Below, piece by piece: positions 1-10,418 of a stretch of DNA of 64,000 bases. Position numbers and translations under genes: made by a program. Where the stretch lies: assembly GCF_001998825.1 (NCBI RefSeq), contig NZ_MLHG01000012.1, positions 37,439 to 101,438 on the forward strand, written 5' to 3'. Origin of the DNA: Rodentibacter mrazii. Lineage in GTDB: Bacteria > Pseudomonadota > Gammaproteobacteria > Enterobacterales > Pasteurellaceae. The notes below the pieces were generated by a model, which ran no database searches, was not told where the DNA came from, and saw only the letters and a list, made by a program, of their open reading frames with translations. How positions within the stretch are numbered: position 1 is the stretch's first letter; every line of letters starts with the position of its first letter.

Positions 1-283
1 GCTCAATATCATTTTCCAGCAAGGGGTGCGAATCATTGTCTTTTGTCGCCAGTTCAATGGAAAGCTCCAGCTTAAAATCACTAAAACCTTTAAAACCGAC
101 TGAACGACAAAAGCGAACAAGAGTCGCCTCTCCCACGCCTAAACTCTCTGCAATTTCAGAAAGCGGATAACCCACAACAAGATCCGGAGAAGTTAAAACC
201 GTATCGGCAATTTTTTTTTCGGTTTTCGTCAGGCTTTGATAAAGCGAACTTATGGTATTTAAAATATTCCCATTTTTAGTCAT
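1..283 (-). CDS. siaR: SiaR, RpiR-family sialic acid regulator (partial)
   Basis: The N-terminal 94 residues of an RpiR-family repressor are present; the C-terminal SIS sugar-binding domain lies off the left edge. The visible part is the HTH_6 domain (SLTKTEKKIADTVL, then LSEIAESLGVGEATLVRFCR and GFKGFSDFK). In Haemophilus influenzae SiaR controls the divergent nan and siaPT operons. The ATG at 283 overlaps the end of nanK by 8 bases and has a strong AGGAGGAGG ribosome site inside nanK, so the two genes are probably translationally coupled. Identification rests on the family signature plus synteny. Confidence 0.88.
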   Translation of the reverse strand, partial: MTKNGNILNTISSLYQSLTKTEKKIADTVLTSPDLVVGYPLSEIAESLGVGEATLVRFCRSVGFKGFSDFKLELSIELATKDNDSHPLLENDIE

Positions 284-1178
284 AGCCTCCTCCTTGCAAC
301 GGTGCGAGTAAGAAATCTTTTACCCAATAGGCAGCCCCTACTAAACCGGCGTCTTGCCCAAATTGAGCCGGAATAAGATCACAATGATAAACTTCCGGCA
401 TTTCATTCAAAAACTGTTGTATCAAAGGTAAATAACCTTCAGCCAATCCAACACTTCCACCAATGGCAATTTTTTGCATATCCATCGAAATTTTCAAATC
501 AGCGACTAAATTAGTAATAGCAAGGGCTGAACGTGCTACAAGTGCGGTCGCTTTTTCATCATTTTTTCTAAAGCGTTCAAAGACTTCTTTCGGCGAGCAA
601 GGATCATTCCAAGTGGAAGATACTGCTTCAATGGCTCGTCCGGCTGCGATAGCCTCCACACAACCACGCCGTCCACAGCCGCATAAGGGACCGTTAGGAT
701 CAGCCAATGTATGACCGATATGTCCTGAGATGCCGTTTGGTTCAGTGAGTAATTGATGATTGACAATTAATCCGCCGCCAACCCCGGTTGAAACAGTAAT
801 AAAAGTAAAATTGGCTAATTTATCCCGCCCCTGTAATTGGTATTCCGCATAGGCAGCAGCTTGTACATCATTTAGTAACCCAATCGGTTTATCCGTGTGC
901 CGGGCAATGCTTGCTTTAAGCGGAAATTCCGCTAATCCCCCTAAATTTTTAGGATTAAGTGCGGTCAAAATTCCCTGATTTATAATGCCGGTAGAAGCAA
1001 CCGCAACATAATCAAATTGTTCTGCATACTCTGTTAATAATAGGGCGATACTTTGATGTAATGCTTCTGCCGCATTATTTTTTGGTGTAGAAATTTGTTG
1101 GCGTTGCGTAATTTTGCCCTCTTGAACAATTGCAGCGGCAATCTTAGTTCCACCAATATCTAAAGCTAAACAGCGCAT
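276..1178 (-). CDS. nanK: N-acetylmannosamine kinase NanK (ROK family)
   Basis: Phosphorylates N-acetylmannosamine to ManNAc-6-phosphate in the cytoplasm, the second step of sialic acid breakdown. The 300-residue protein begins with the ROK phosphate-binding motif LDIGGTKIAAAIV. In the middle it carries STGVGGG and a zinc-binding segment GHTLADPNGPLCGCGRRGC. The length is normal for the family. It follows nanE by 15 bases on the same strand and overlaps siaR, giving a nanE-nanK-siaR transcript. An uptake-signal core lies inside the gene near 959. Sister ROK kinases act on other sugars, but the neighbours make NanK the clear choice. Confidence 0.93.
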   Translation of the reverse strand: MRCLALDIGGTKIAAAIVQEGKITQRQQISTPKNNAAEALHQSIALLLTEYAEQFDYVAVASTGIINQGILTALNPKNLGGLAEFPLKASIARHTDKPIGLLNDVQAAAYAEYQLQGRDKLANFTFITVSTGVGGGLIVNHQLLTEPNGISGHIGHTLADPNGPLCGCGRRGCVEAIAAGRAIEAVSSTWNDPCSPKEVFERFRKNDEKATALVARSALAITNLVADLKISMDMQKIAIGGSVGLAEGYLPLIQQFLNEMPEVYHCDLIPAQFGQDAGLVGAAYWVKDFLLAPLQGGGYD

Positions 1179-1193
1179 AGTGAATTCCTTCTA

Positions 1194-1880
1194 TTATTTT
1201 GCCGATTTCACTGCATCGACAAACCAACCGACAATATGTTCTAGACGGGTTAATGCAGAGCCAACCGTCACAAAATCCGCACCGATTTCAATAGCGGTTT
1301 TCGCTAATTCCGGTGTATTGTAACGCCCTTCCGCCATCACACGGCAGCCTGCTGATTTCAAATCTTTTACTAATTGATAGTCCGGTTCTTCCGGTACAAT
1401 ACCACCGGTATAACCGGACATCGTGCTACCGATAATATCAAAACCAAGTTTTTGACAATATAATCCTTCTTCCAAATTGGAACAGTCCGCCATAGCAAGA
1501 CAGCCTAATTCATGGATTTTTTTGACCGCACTTTCCAAATCAACCGGACGAGGGCGATGAGTCCCGTCCACAGCGATAATATCAGCTCCGGCATTAGCAA
1601 GCTCTTCAATATCATTCAGAAACGGAGTGATACGAACAGGACTATCAGATAAATCACGTTTGACTATGCCTATAATCGGCGCTTTTACGACAGCTCGGGT
1701 AGCTTTTAAATTTTCCACGCCTTCAATGCGAATCCCTGCCGCACCGCCTACTACTGAAGCTTGAGCCATTGCCGCAACGACTTCCGGTTTATCCATCGGA
1801 CCATCATCTACAGGCTGACAAGAAGCAATTAAACCATTTTGAATACGTTGAAAAATCTGTTCATGTGTAAGTTTAGACAT
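1194..1880 (-). CDS. nanE: N-acetylmannosamine-6-phosphate 2-epimerase NanE
   Basis: Converts ManNAc-6-phosphate to GlcNAc-6-phosphate, linking sialic acid to amino sugar metabolism. The 228-residue TIM-barrel protein shows family segments [22 protein letters not shown], the catalytic-region stretch [23 protein letters not shown] and [13 protein letters not shown]. It is the first gene of the leftward nan operon and faces siaP across a 292-base control region with a CRP site. No nanA lyase or nagBA genes are visible; in H. influenzae they follow siaR, which here would be off the left edge. Confidence 0.95.
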   Translation of the reverse strand: MSKLTHEQIFQRIQNGLIASCQPVDDGPMDKPEVVAAMAQASVVGGAAGIRIEGVENLKATRAVVKAPIIGIVKRDLSDSPVRITPFLNDIEELANAGADIIAVDGTHRPRPVDLESAVKKIHELGCLAMADCSNLEEGLYCQKLGFDIIGSTMSGYTGGIVPEEPDYQLVKDLKSAGCRVMAEGRYNTPELAKTAIEIGADFVTVGSALTRLEHIVGWFVDAVKSAK

Positions 1881-3159
<1,279 letters not shown>

Positions 3160-3168
3160 ACCACACAG

Positions 3169-3194
3169 AGTGCGTCAAAAGCATTTGACGCACT
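3169..3194 (+). other. Intercistronic hairpin between siaP and siaT
   Basis: GTGCGTCAAA (3170-3179) pairs perfectly with TTTGACGCAC (3184-3193) around a 4-base loop, and an outer A-T pair extends the stem. There is no following T run, so it is not a typical intrinsic terminator. It probably stabilises siaP mRNA or attenuates siaT, giving more binding protein than permease. Confidence 0.75.
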
Positions 3195-3238
3195 TCATCT
3201 CATCTTGCTTCCTTTAGTCTTCGTTCATGGAGTGAAGT

Positions 3239-5089
3239 ATGAAAATTTTTAACAAACTTGAAGAATGGATTGGTGGCGTATTATTTCTCGTCATCTTTTG
3301 TATTCTTATTGCCCAGATTCTTTCCCGACAGGTCTTTCACTCCCCACTTATTTGGAGTGAAGAACTTGCTAAACTCCTTTTTGTTTATGTAGGGATGCTG
3401 GGGATTAGTGTAGCTATCAGAAAACAAGAACACGTTTATATTGATTTCTTAACCAACTTAATGCCCGAGCGAATCAGAAAAATTACCAATACTTTTGTTC
3501 AACTCATTATTTTTGCCAGTATTTTCTTTTTTATTCACTTTGGTATTCGAAATTTTATGAGTGCCTCATTCCCTATTGATGCACTTGGTGGTATTTCTGA
3601 AAAATGGATCTTTGCTTCGTTACCTATCGTCGCCGTACTGATGATGGTACGTTTTTTCCAAGCCCAAGCACACAATTTCAAAGAAGGAAAAAGCTATTTA
3701 CCCACCACATTTTTCATTATAAGTGCGGTCATTTTGCTAGCCATTTTATTCCTCGCGCCGGACTGGTTTAAAGTGCTACGTATCACAAACTATGTGAAAT
3801 TAGGCTCTAACGCAGTTTATGTCGCGTTACTTGTTTGGTTAGTGATTATGTTCTTAGGCGTGCCTGTGGGCTGGTCTCTCTTTATTACTTCCCTGCTTTA
3901 TTTTTCGATGACCCGTTGGAATGTGGTGAATGCCGCTGCCGATAAACTGGTATACAGTCTTGATAGTTTCCCACTCCTCGCTGTGCCATTTTATATTCTC
4001 ACCGGTATTTTGATGAATACAGGGGGAATCACCGAACGGATCTTTAACTTTGCCAAAGCACTGCTTGGTCACTACACTGGAGGGATGGGGCATGTGAATA
4101 TCGGGGCAAGTTTATTATTCTCCGGTATGTCCGGTTCTGCCCTTGCGGATGCGGGTGGCTTGGGGCAACTTGAAATTAAAGCAATGCGTGATGCCGGCTA
4201 TGACGATGACATTTGCGGTGGTATTACGGCAGCTTCCTGTATTATCGGTCCATTAGTTCCACCGAGCATTGCTATGATTATTTACGGCGTAATCGCCAAT
4301 GAATCCATTGCGAAGCTTTTTATCGCTGGTTTCGTCCCGGGTGTATTGGTGACAATCGCATTGATGGTGATGAATTATTATGTATCTAAAAAACGCGGTT
4401 ATCCAAGAACACCAAAAGCCTCTCGAGAACAGCTTTGTACCGCATTTAAAAAAGCATTTTGGGCGATTTTAACCCCACTATTAATTATTGGTGGTATTTT
4501 CTCCGGTTTATTCAGTCCAACTGAATCTGCTGTCGTTGCAGCAGCTTATTCCGTGATTATCGGTAAATTTGTTTATAAAGAACTCACCCTAAAAATGCTT
4601 TTCAACAGCTGTGTTGAAGCTATGGCAATTACTGGTGTGGTAGCGTTAATGATTATGACGGTCACTTTCTTCGGCGATATGATCGCTCGTGAACAGGTGG
4701 CAATGCGTATTGCTGACGTCTTTGTTGCCGTTGCAGATTCACCATTAATGGTCTTAGTGATGATCAATGCGTTGTTGCTCTTCCTCGGTATGTTTATTGA
4801 TGCCTTGGCATTGCAATTCCTAGTGCTTCCAATGCTTATCCCAATTGCCATGCAATTTAATATCGACCTCGTATTCTTTGGTGTGATGACGACCTTGAAT
4901 ATGATGATCGGTATCCTAACACCGCCAATGGGGATGGCACTCTTTGTGGTAGCACGTGTGGGAAATATGTCGGTATCCACCGTCACAAAAGGGGTATTAC
5001 CGTTCTTAGTACCAATTTTTACTATGTTGGTTTTAATTACGATCTTCCCACAAATCATTACGTTTATCCCGAATCTCTTGATTCCATAA
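3239..5089 (+). CDS. siaT: Sialic acid TRAP transporter fused membrane subunit SiaT (QM)
   Basis: A 616-residue inner-membrane protein that imports sialic acid with sodium together with SiaP. The N-terminal part (about residues 1-170, four hydrophobic segments) is the DctQ small subunit. The C-terminal part (about 185-616, many hydrophobic segments) is the DctM large subunit, with the hallmark [14 protein letters not shown] and the later [11 protein letters not shown]. Fusion of the two subunits is typical of Pasteurellaceae SiaT. The gene follows siaP by 79 bases across a hairpin. Confidence 0.95.
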   Translation: MKIFNKLEEWIGGVLFLVIFCILIAQILSRQVFHSPLIWSEELAKLLFVYVGMLGISVAIRKQEHVYIDFLTNLMPERIRKITNTFVQLIIFASIFFFIHFGIRNFMSASFPIDALGGISEKWIFASLPIVAVLMMVRFFQAQAHNFKEGKSYLPTTFFIISAVILLAILFLAPDWFKVLRITNYVKLGSNAVYVALLVWLVIMFLGVPVGWSLFITSLLYFSMTRWNVVNAAADKLVYSLDSFPLLAVPFYILTGILMNTGGITERIFNFAKALLGHYTGGMGHVNIGASLLFSGMSGSALADAGGLGQLEIKAMRDAGYDDDICGGITAASCIIGPLVPPSIAMIIYGVIANESIAKLFIAGFVPGVLVTIALMVMNYYVSKKRGYPRTPKASREQLCTAFKKAFWAILTPLLIIGGIFSGLFSPTESAVVAAAYSVIIGKFVYKELTLKMLFNSCVEAMAITGVVALMIMTVTFFGDMIAREQVAMRIADVFVAVADSPLMVLVMINALLLFLGMFIDALALQFLVLPMLIPIAMQFNIDLVFFGVMTTLNMMIGILTPPMGMALFVVARVGNMSVSTVTKGVLPFLVPIFTMLVLITIFPQIITFIPNLLIP

Positions 5090-5091
5090 CC

Positions 5092-5132
5092 CAAAGTGCG
5101 GTTAAAAATGCTCATATTTTTGACTGCACTTT
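5092..5132 (+). terminator. Inverted uptake-signal pair after siaT
   Basis: AAAGTGCGGTTAAAAAT faces ATTTTTGACTGCACTTT, a near-perfect uptake-signal inverted pair just after the siaT stop. Such pairs commonly serve as terminators in this family. Here it would act as a partial terminator, since nanM follows on the same strand. Confidence 0.65.
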
Positions 5133-5196
5133 AAATAACTCTATTCAATGCCGTTTTATGAATAGCAAACCATAACATTACCTAATGAGGTTTATT

Positions 5197-6324
5197 ATGA
5201 CATTAACGAAAACAGCATTATGCACTGCACTTTTTGCCACCGTAACATTTTCTTCAAACGTTCAAGCCTATCCTGATCTTCCCGTAGGTATTAAAAGCGG
5301 TGCAGGTGCGTTAATCGGCGATACCGTATATGTAGGATTAGGTTCCGGCGGAAACAAATTCTACTCCCTCAATTTAAAAGAGCCGACTGCACAATGGGAA
5401 GAGATTGCCGCTTTCCCGGGGGGCGAACGTAATCAACCCGTTGCAGCTGCCGTAGATGGAAAACTTTATGTATTTGGCGGCTTGCAAAAAAATGAAAAAG
5501 GCGAGCTGCAACTGATCAATGATGCCTATCAATATAATCCGACAGATAATACTTGGACGAAATTGCCAACTCGTTCTCCACGCGGTTTAGTAGGCTCATC
5601 CGGTGCATCACAGGGTGATAAAGTTTATATTATAGGCGGATCCAATCTGTCTATCTTTAACGGTTTCTTTCAAGATACAGTGGCTGCCGGTGAAGATAAA
5701 ATGAAAAAGGATGAAATAACGGCTGCCTATTTCAACCAACGTCCGGAAGATTACTTCTTTACTACGGAATTATTAAGTTATGAACCTTCTACGAATAAAT
5801 GGCGTAATGAAGGTCGAGTACCTTTCTCCGGTCGTGCGGGCGCGGCATTTACCATTCAAGGCAATAATTTAATAGTCGTGAATGGGGAAATAAAACCCGG
5901 ACTTCGTACCGCAGAAACCCATCAAGGTAAATTTACCACCAAAGGAGTTCAATGGAAAAACTTACCGGATTTGCCTGCTCCAAAAGGTAAAAGCCAAGAC
6001 GGTTTAGCCGGCGCTATGGCGGGTTATAGCCATGGTCATTATTTAGTGACCGGAGGGGCAAACTTCCCCGGCTCCGTTAAACAATTTAAAGAAGGTATGC
6101 TACACGCTCACAAAGGTTTAACCAAAGCATGGCACAAGGAAATTTATACGTTAAATAATGGAAAATGGCGTATTATTGGCGAGTTACCAATGAATATCGG
6201 CTATGGATTATCCGTTTCTTATGATAATAAAGTGCTATTAATTGGCGGTGAAACCGATGGAGGAAAAGCCTTAACCTCCGTGAAAGCATTAAGCTATGAC
6301 GGTAAAAAATTAACAGTGGAATAA
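5197..6324 (+). CDS. nanM: N-acetylneuraminate epimerase (mutarotase) NanM
   Basis: A periplasmic Kelch-repeat enzyme that speeds conversion of alpha- to beta-sialic acid, the form the transporter accepts. The ATG at 5197 is preferred over 5185 because TGAGG lies 6 bases before it. A signal peptide runs to about residue 24 (cleavage after VQA). Kelch features include [29 protein letters not shown] and [11 protein letters not shown]. At 375 residues it has the usual length. It closes the siaP-siaT-nanM set. Confidence 0.93.
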   Translation: MTLTKTALCTALFATVTFSSNVQAYPDLPVGIKSGAGALIGDTVYVGLGSGGNKFYSLNLKEPTAQWEEIAAFPGGERNQPVAAAVDGKLYVFGGLQKNEKGELQLINDAYQYNPTDNTWTKLPTRSPRGLVGSSGASQGDKVYIIGGSNLSIFNGFFQDTVAAGEDKMKKDEITAAYFNQRPEDYFFTTELLSYEPSTNKWRNEGRVPFSGRAGAAFTIQGNNLIVVNGEIKPGLRTAETHQGKFTTKGVQWKNLPDLPAPKGKSQDGLAGAMAGYSHGHYLVTGGANFPGSVKQFKEGMLHAHKGLTKAWHKEIYTLNNGKWRIIGELPMNIGYGLSVSYDNKVLLIGGETDGGKALTSVKALSYDGKKLTVE

Positions 6325-6347
6325 TCACTAATAAAATACAAGGAATA

Positions 6348-6372
6348 GCTTGTGAATACCTCATTCACAAGC
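6348..6372. promoter_or_regulatory. Perfect inverted repeat upstream of the PTS gene
   Basis: GCTTGTGAA (6348-6356) and TTCACAAGC (6364-6372) form a perfect 9-base inverted repeat with a 7-base spacer, 28 bases before the PTS start codon. No T run follows, so an operator is more likely than a terminator. The cognate regulator is unknown. Confidence 0.5.
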
Positions 6373-6399
6373 AGTTAGTAAAAAATTAAAGGAGGATTT

Positions 6400-7866
6400 A
6401 TGAGCATTCTTAGTTATGCACAAAAAATCGGGCAGGCGTTAATGGTTCCGGTAGCCGCATTACCTGCTGCCGCATTATTAATGGGGATCGGTTATTGGAT
6501 CGACCCTGATGGTTGGGGTGCCAATAGTCAATTAGCGGCATTATTAATCAAATCAGGGGCGGCGATTATTGATAATATGGGCTTATTATTCGCCGTTGGT
6601 GTGGCTTTTGGTTTATCAAAAGACAAACATGGTTCTGCTGCCCTTTCCGGTTTAGTGGGTTTTTATGTGGTCACAACCTTGCTTTCACCGGGCGGCGTGG
6701 CACAACTACAACATATTGACCCAAGCCAAGTACCCGCTGCTTTTAGCAAAATTAACAACCAATTTGTCGGGATCTTAATAGGTGTTATTTCTGCCGAACT
6801 TTATAATCGTTTCTATCAAGTGGAATTACCAAAAGCCCTTTCCTTCTTTAGTGGAAAACGACTCGTCCCGATTGTGGTGGCTTTTGTAATGATCGCTATT
6901 TCTTTTGTTCTCCTCTATGTTTGGCCACATATTTTTAATGCGCTCGTTTCTTTCGGTGAGTCCATTAAAGATTTAGGTGCAGTGGGTGCAGGGATTTACG
7001 GTTTCTTTAACCGTTTGCTTATTTCTGTGGGCTTACACCACGCATTAAATTCTGTATTCTGGTTTGATGTAGCCGGTATCAACGATATTCCAAACTTCCT
7101 TGGTGGGGTAAAATCGCTTGCTGAAGGAACGGCAACCATAGGTGTGACGGGAATGTATCAAGCAGGCTTCTTCCCTGTCATGATGTTTGGTTTACCGGGA
7201 GCCGCATTAGCAATTTATCACAGCGCCAAACCAAGCCAAAAAGCTAAAGTGGCATCAATTATGTTGGCTGCTGCGTTTGCTTCATTCTTCACCGGAATCA
7301 CCGAGCCGCTTGAATTTTCATTCATGTTCGTGGCACCGATTCTTTATGTCATTCACGCACTCTTAACCGGTATTTCCGTATTTATTGCAGCAAGTATGCA
7401 CTGGATTGCGGGTTTTGGTTTCAGTGCCGGTTTGGTGGATATGGTGCTTTCCTCTCGCAATCCACTCGCAGTAAATTGGTATATGCTCATTATACAAGGT
7501 GTGCTCTTCTTTGCGATTTACTATGTGATATTCCGCACGGCAATCAAGGTCTTCAACCTCAAAACCCTTGGACGCGAAGAACAAGAAGAATCTCTAGAGG
7601 AATCTCCGACAGCAACCACATCCTCTCGTGAAGAAAGAGCAATTAAATTTATTGATGCATTAGGCGGAAAAGAAAACTTCAAAAATATTGATGCTTGTAT
7701 CACCCGATTACGCCTCACCTTAGTTAATCACAACAATATCAATGAAACACAGCTTAAATCCTTAGGCTCAAAAGGCACGATCAAAATAGGGAATGATGGA
7801 TTGCAGGTCATCTTAGGACCAGAAGCAGAATTAGTGGCTGAAGCAATTAAGCGCCAAATCCATTAA
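6400..7866 (+). CDS. PTS amino-sugar/glucose-type EIICB permease (NagE-like)
   Basis: A 488-residue phosphotransferase permease. Residues 1 to about 385 are the EIIC channel, with the glucose-superfamily motif GITEPLEFSFMF and HALLTGISVFI. Residues about 405-488 are EIIB with the phosphorylated cysteine Cys433 in IDACITRLRLTL. The linker NLKTLGREEQEE resembles that of NagE. No EIIA domain follows, so it must borrow one, for example the glucose-type EIIA Crr. GGAGG lies 7 bases before the ATG. Its place beside the sialic acid genes suggests GlcNAc or a related amino sugar, but glucose cannot be excluded. Confidence 0.8.
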   Translation: MSILSYAQKIGQALMVPVAALPAAALLMGIGYWIDPDGWGANSQLAALLIKSGAAIIDNMGLLFAVGVAFGLSKDKHGSAALSGLVGFYVVTTLLSPGGVAQLQHIDPSQVPAAFSKINNQFVGILIGVISAELYNRFYQVELPKALSFFSGKRLVPIVVAFVMIAISFVLLYVWPHIFNALVSFGESIKDLGAVGAGIYGFFNRLLISVGLHHALNSVFWFDVAGINDIPNFLGGVKSLAEGTATIGVTGMYQAGFFPVMMFGLPGAALAIYHSAKPSQKAKVASIMLAAAFASFFTGITEPLEFSFMFVAPILYVIHALLTGISVFIAASMHWIAGFGFSAGLVDMVLSSRNPLAVNWYMLIIQGVLFFAIYYVIFRTAIKVFNLKTLGREEQEESLEESPTATTSSREERAIKFIDALGGKENFKNIDACITRLRLTLVNHNNINETQLKSLGSKGTIKIGNDGLQVILGPEAELVAEAIKRQIH

Positions 7867-7890
7867 TAAGAAAATAACGACTTAGCATAC

Positions 7891-7923
7891 ATACCGTTCA
7901 AGCCCTTGAGCGGTATTTTTTTA
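7891..7923 (+). terminator. Intrinsic terminator after the PTS gene
   Basis: ATACCGTTCAAG pairs with CTTGAGCGGTAT (12 pairs, one of them G-U) and is followed by a run of T. It ends the PTS transcript. Confidence 0.85.
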
Positions 7924-7995
7924 TAAAAAATTAAGAAAAACCACTTTATAAACGTATTTTGGGGAATATTAAAATTTGGGGAGAATATTAGAAAA

Positions 7996-8182
7996 TCTAC
8001 TAGACTATGCTAGGGTGGTGAACTAAGCAGAATTGGTCTTAACAGCAAGTGGCTTACTGTACGCATCCTTGCGGAATTTCTACCTAGCTCACCATAGAGG
8101 TGTTCTAGTCTGCGCGACATAAAACGATAAAAAAGGCTTCTCAACCTTTTAAGCCACTTTTCAGGAGACCAATCCTGTTTTT
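7996..8182 (+). ncRNA. Unassigned structured RNA candidate
   Basis: This gene-free stretch folds well. ATTGGTCT (8032-8039) is complementary to AGACCAAT (8166-8173), and AAGTGGCTTA (8047-8056) to TAAGCCACTT (8150-8159). Inside are small hairpins: CGCA/TGCG, CTAG..CACC against GGTG..CTAG, and AAAAGG/CCTTTT. The plus strand ends in CAGGA-GACCAA-TCCTG plus five T, a weak intrinsic terminator whose loop is the same AGACCAA used by the long stem. It resembles none of tmRNA, RNase P RNA, 4.5S RNA, 6S RNA or the common riboswitches that I can recall. Strand, promoter and function are not established. Confidence 0.45.
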
Positions 8183-8289
8183 CTACATATTCGTAGAAAT
8201 ACGCGTATGATAAAATCCTTTTCCCTTATTGTCAATTTAATGTGTATCTATTTGAATATTAAATATTCAAAAATTATTTTTTTATATAG

Positions 8290-8313
8290 ATAATCCCCTT
8301 TTCAGGGGATTAT
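8290..8313. repeat. Inverted repeat just after crp
   Basis: ATAATCCCC and GGGGATTAT form a perfect 9-base stem 4 bases beyond the crp stop codon. There is no T run on the crp strand side, so it is a possible 3'-end stabilising or weak termination hairpin. Confidence 0.6.
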
Positions 8314-8316
8314 CCA

Positions 8317-8994
8317 CTATCTTACGCCATAAACAACAATTGTTTTACCATGGGCATAAATCAAATTTTGATCTTCTAACATTTTAATAATACGCCCTAC
8401 TGTTTCACGAGAACAACCGACCATTTGTCCAATTTCTTGGCGTGTAATTTTAATTTGCATTCCATCCGGATGAGTCATTGCCTCTGGCTGTTTTGCAAGA
8501 TTAATTAGCGTTTGAGCGATACGTCCGGCTACATCTAAAAACGCCAAATTACTTACTTGACGGGAGGTATTTTGCACCCGACGCGCTAACTGTGCTGTTA
8601 AAAACATTAAAATTTCAGGATTAATTTGGATCAATTGGCGATATTTTTTATAAGAAATTTCAGCAATCTCACAAGGCGTTTTAGTTTTTACCCAAGCTGA
8701 ACGCTTTGACCCTTCATCAAATAAACCGGCCTCACCAAAAAACTCACCAGCGCCGAGATAAGTTAAAATCATCTCTTTGCCTTCATCATCCTTAGCTGAA
8801 ACCATCACTGTACCTTTAATGACATAATAAAGCGTGGTTGCATCTTCTCCTGCATAAATCAAAGTGGATTTAGCAGGATATTTGTGTAAATGACAATGTG
8901 TCAAAAACCAATCTAAAGCAGGATCCCTTGTAGATGGAGAATGTTCATCTTGCAATTGTTCCACTTCAATATCAGCATCAATATAATCTGACAT
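8317..8994 (-). CDS. crp: cAMP receptor protein CRP
   Basis: Global regulator of carbon use and, in this family, of competence together with Sxy. The 225-residue protein has the cyclic-nucleotide domain with the phosphate-binding cassette [20 protein letters not shown] and the C-terminal recognition helix in [19 protein letters not shown]. The N-terminus is about 15 residues longer than E. coli CRP, as in Haemophilus. Likely targets here are the nan/sia region (CRP site at 2006) and the CRP-S sites before radC and pilA. Confidence 0.97.
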   Translation of the reverse strand: MSDYIDADIEVEQLQDEHSPSTRDPALDWFLTHCHLHKYPAKSTLIYAGEDATTLYYVIKGTVMVSAKDDEGKEMILTYLGAGEFFGEAGLFDEGSKRSAWVKTKTPCEIAEISYKKYRQLIQINPEILMFLTAQLARRVQNTSRQVSNLAFLDVAGRIAQTLINLAKQPEAMTHPDGMQIKITRQEIGQMVGCSRETVGRIIKMLEDQNLIYAHGKTIVVYGVR

Positions 8995-9013
8995 ATTGAC
9001 TCCTCACCAGTTC

Positions 9014-9232
9014 CTATTTCAAAAAGCCCATTTTATCTTTTATATCAATGGATTCGTGTAATTCTGACCAAACAATGACCGCACTTCCATTACGGATTTT
9101 TTCTAATAATTGTTCTTTTTTACGAGCCAGTGGAATTTCTTCCGCACCGTAATCAGTACCCTCTCGTAATATTACACTTTCAATAATATTATCAAGGGTT
9201 GCAGGCTCTAACTCTTGCCACGGAATAATCAT
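9014..9232 (-). CDS. YheU family protein (UPF0270)
   Basis: A 72-residue conserved protein of unknown function. The start at 9232 (MIIPWQELEPATL) fits the family N-terminus and has AGGGA 6 bases upstream; the earlier ATG at 9253 would nearly abut slmA and lacks support. The central segment SVILREGTDYG is typical of the family. It lies between slmA and crp on the same strand, as in H. influenzae. Confidence 0.85.
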   Translation of the reverse strand: MIIPWQELEPATLDNIIESVILREGTDYGAEEIPLARKKEQLLEKIRNGSAVIVWSELHESIDIKDKMGFLK

Positions 9233-9253
9233 ACATTTCCCTAAGAAAGTCAA

Positions 9254-9910
9254 TTAAGCAAATAAGGGTTCAATAAAACGCCATTGTTGTTCAAAGGATT
9301 GACTCGATGTCGTACGGAAATTTGTCCGAACATAACGCATAAATTGTCCCTCGCATAAGGTCACTAAATGTGCTGCAATAATGCGAATATCCACTGAAAA
9401 CCCCTTTCCTTCCCGTAGTTTACGCATTTGTAGAATATTTACAAATTGCATTTCAAGGCGATCAAAAAACATTGCAACACGTGCCTGTAGTTCCGAATTT
9501 TCAAACATCAGTGCATGCCCCGTTAAAATGCGTGTGAAACCAGGATTTTTGCGGGCAAAATCCAAAATCATCTGCAAAATATCATGAACTCGATTCAGCG
9601 TATTGGTTTCATTGCGGATAGAAGCGTTGATTCGACTCAATAAATTACTTTCAATATTTTCAATCAATGCTTCAAATATTTTTGTTTTACTCGGGAAATA
9701 ACGGTAAAGTGCCGCCTCCGACACACCAACCTCCTGTGCCAAACGGGCAGTAGTCATACGCTCCATTCCCCGTTCAGAATGTAACATATGTGTTAACACC
9801 GTTAGCACTTGCTGACGACGTTCTTTCACAGTGCGTTTTTCAATTTTAGGTGTTTTTACTTCCGGTGCAATTTCATCCACACCGGATAAAGATAATTGTT
9901 CTTCTATCAT
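9254..9910 (-). CDS. slmA: Nucleoid occlusion factor SlmA
   Basis: A TetR-fold DNA-binding protein that blocks FtsZ ring assembly over the nucleoid. At 218 residues it has the usual length. The helix-turn-helix is visible in [23 protein letters not shown], split here as [12 protein letters not shown] and [11 protein letters not shown]. The C-terminal segment [18 protein letters not shown] is characteristic of SlmA. It follows dut by 3 bases, as in most gammaproteobacteria. Confidence 0.95.
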   Translation of the reverse strand: MIEEQLSLSGVDEIAPEVKTPKIEKRTVKERRQQVLTVLTHMLHSERGMERMTTARLAQEVGVSEAALYRYFPSKTKIFEALIENIESNLLSRINASIRNETNTLNRVHDILQMILDFARKNPGFTRILTGHALMFENSELQARVAMFFDRLEMQFVNILQMRKLREGKGFSVDIRIIAAHLVTLCEGQFMRYVRTNFRTTSSQSFEQQWRFIEPLFA

Positions 9911-9913
9911 AGG

Positions 9914-10369
9914 TTATTGTTTGCCTGAATGCCCAAAGCCGCCTTCACCACGCTCGGTTTGCTGAAAATCCTGTACAAGATTAAATTCAGCCTGCACCAC
10001 TGGGACGAATACTAACTGTGCAATGCGATCACCGACTTCAATTTTAAACGGTTCTGCACTACGATTCCACATTGAAACCATTAAAGGTCCTTGATAGTCT
10101 GAATCAATTAACCCCACTAAATTACCCAACACAATCCCATGTTTATGTCCTAGACCTGAACGGGGTAAAATCATTGCAGCTAGGTTTGGATCGGCAATAT
10201 AAATGGATAAACCTGTCGGAATCAATTTGGTTTCATTCGGCTGAATCTCAAAACTTTCATCAATTAATGCCCGCAAATCTAGACCTGCAGAACCCTCTGT
10301 GGCATAAGCAGGTAAAGGAAATTCCTTCCCAATACGTTGATCCAAAATTTTTACGTCTATTTTTTTCAT
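9914..10369 (-). CDS. dut: dUTP pyrophosphatase Dut
   Basis: Hydrolyses dUTP to dUMP and pyrophosphate, keeping uracil out of DNA and feeding thyA. The 151-residue trimeric-type enzyme shows the five motifs in order: [41 protein letters not shown] and the C-terminal [10 protein letters not shown]. It lies between coaBC and slmA on the same strand, the common bacterial order. Confidence 0.97.
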   Translation of the reverse strand: MKKIDVKILDQRIGKEFPLPAYATEGSAGLDLRALIDESFEIQPNETKLIPTGLSIYIADPNLAAMILPRSGLGHKHGIVLGNLVGLIDSDYQGPLMVSMWNRSAEPFKIEVGDRIAQLVFVPVVQAEFNLVQDFQQTERGEGGFGHSGKQ

Positions 10370-10418
10370 CTCATACTCCGTTTGAAATTCTGTTTTTTAT
10401 ATAAAGTGCGGTCAAAAA

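Noticed and set aside
4573..5115. Long minus-strand open frame opposite siaT
   Set aside because: It mirrors the codon structure of siaT, has a low-complexity Ile/Thr/Ser composition and no ribosome site. It is a shadow.
7996..8182. tmRNA, 6S RNA, RNase P RNA or 4.5S RNA
   Set aside because: None of the diagnostic conserved sequences (tRNA-like ends, 6S bubble with ygfA next door, P4 core, GGAAGCAGCC loop) is present. A GAGAAGCC match to 6S on the minus strand is too short.
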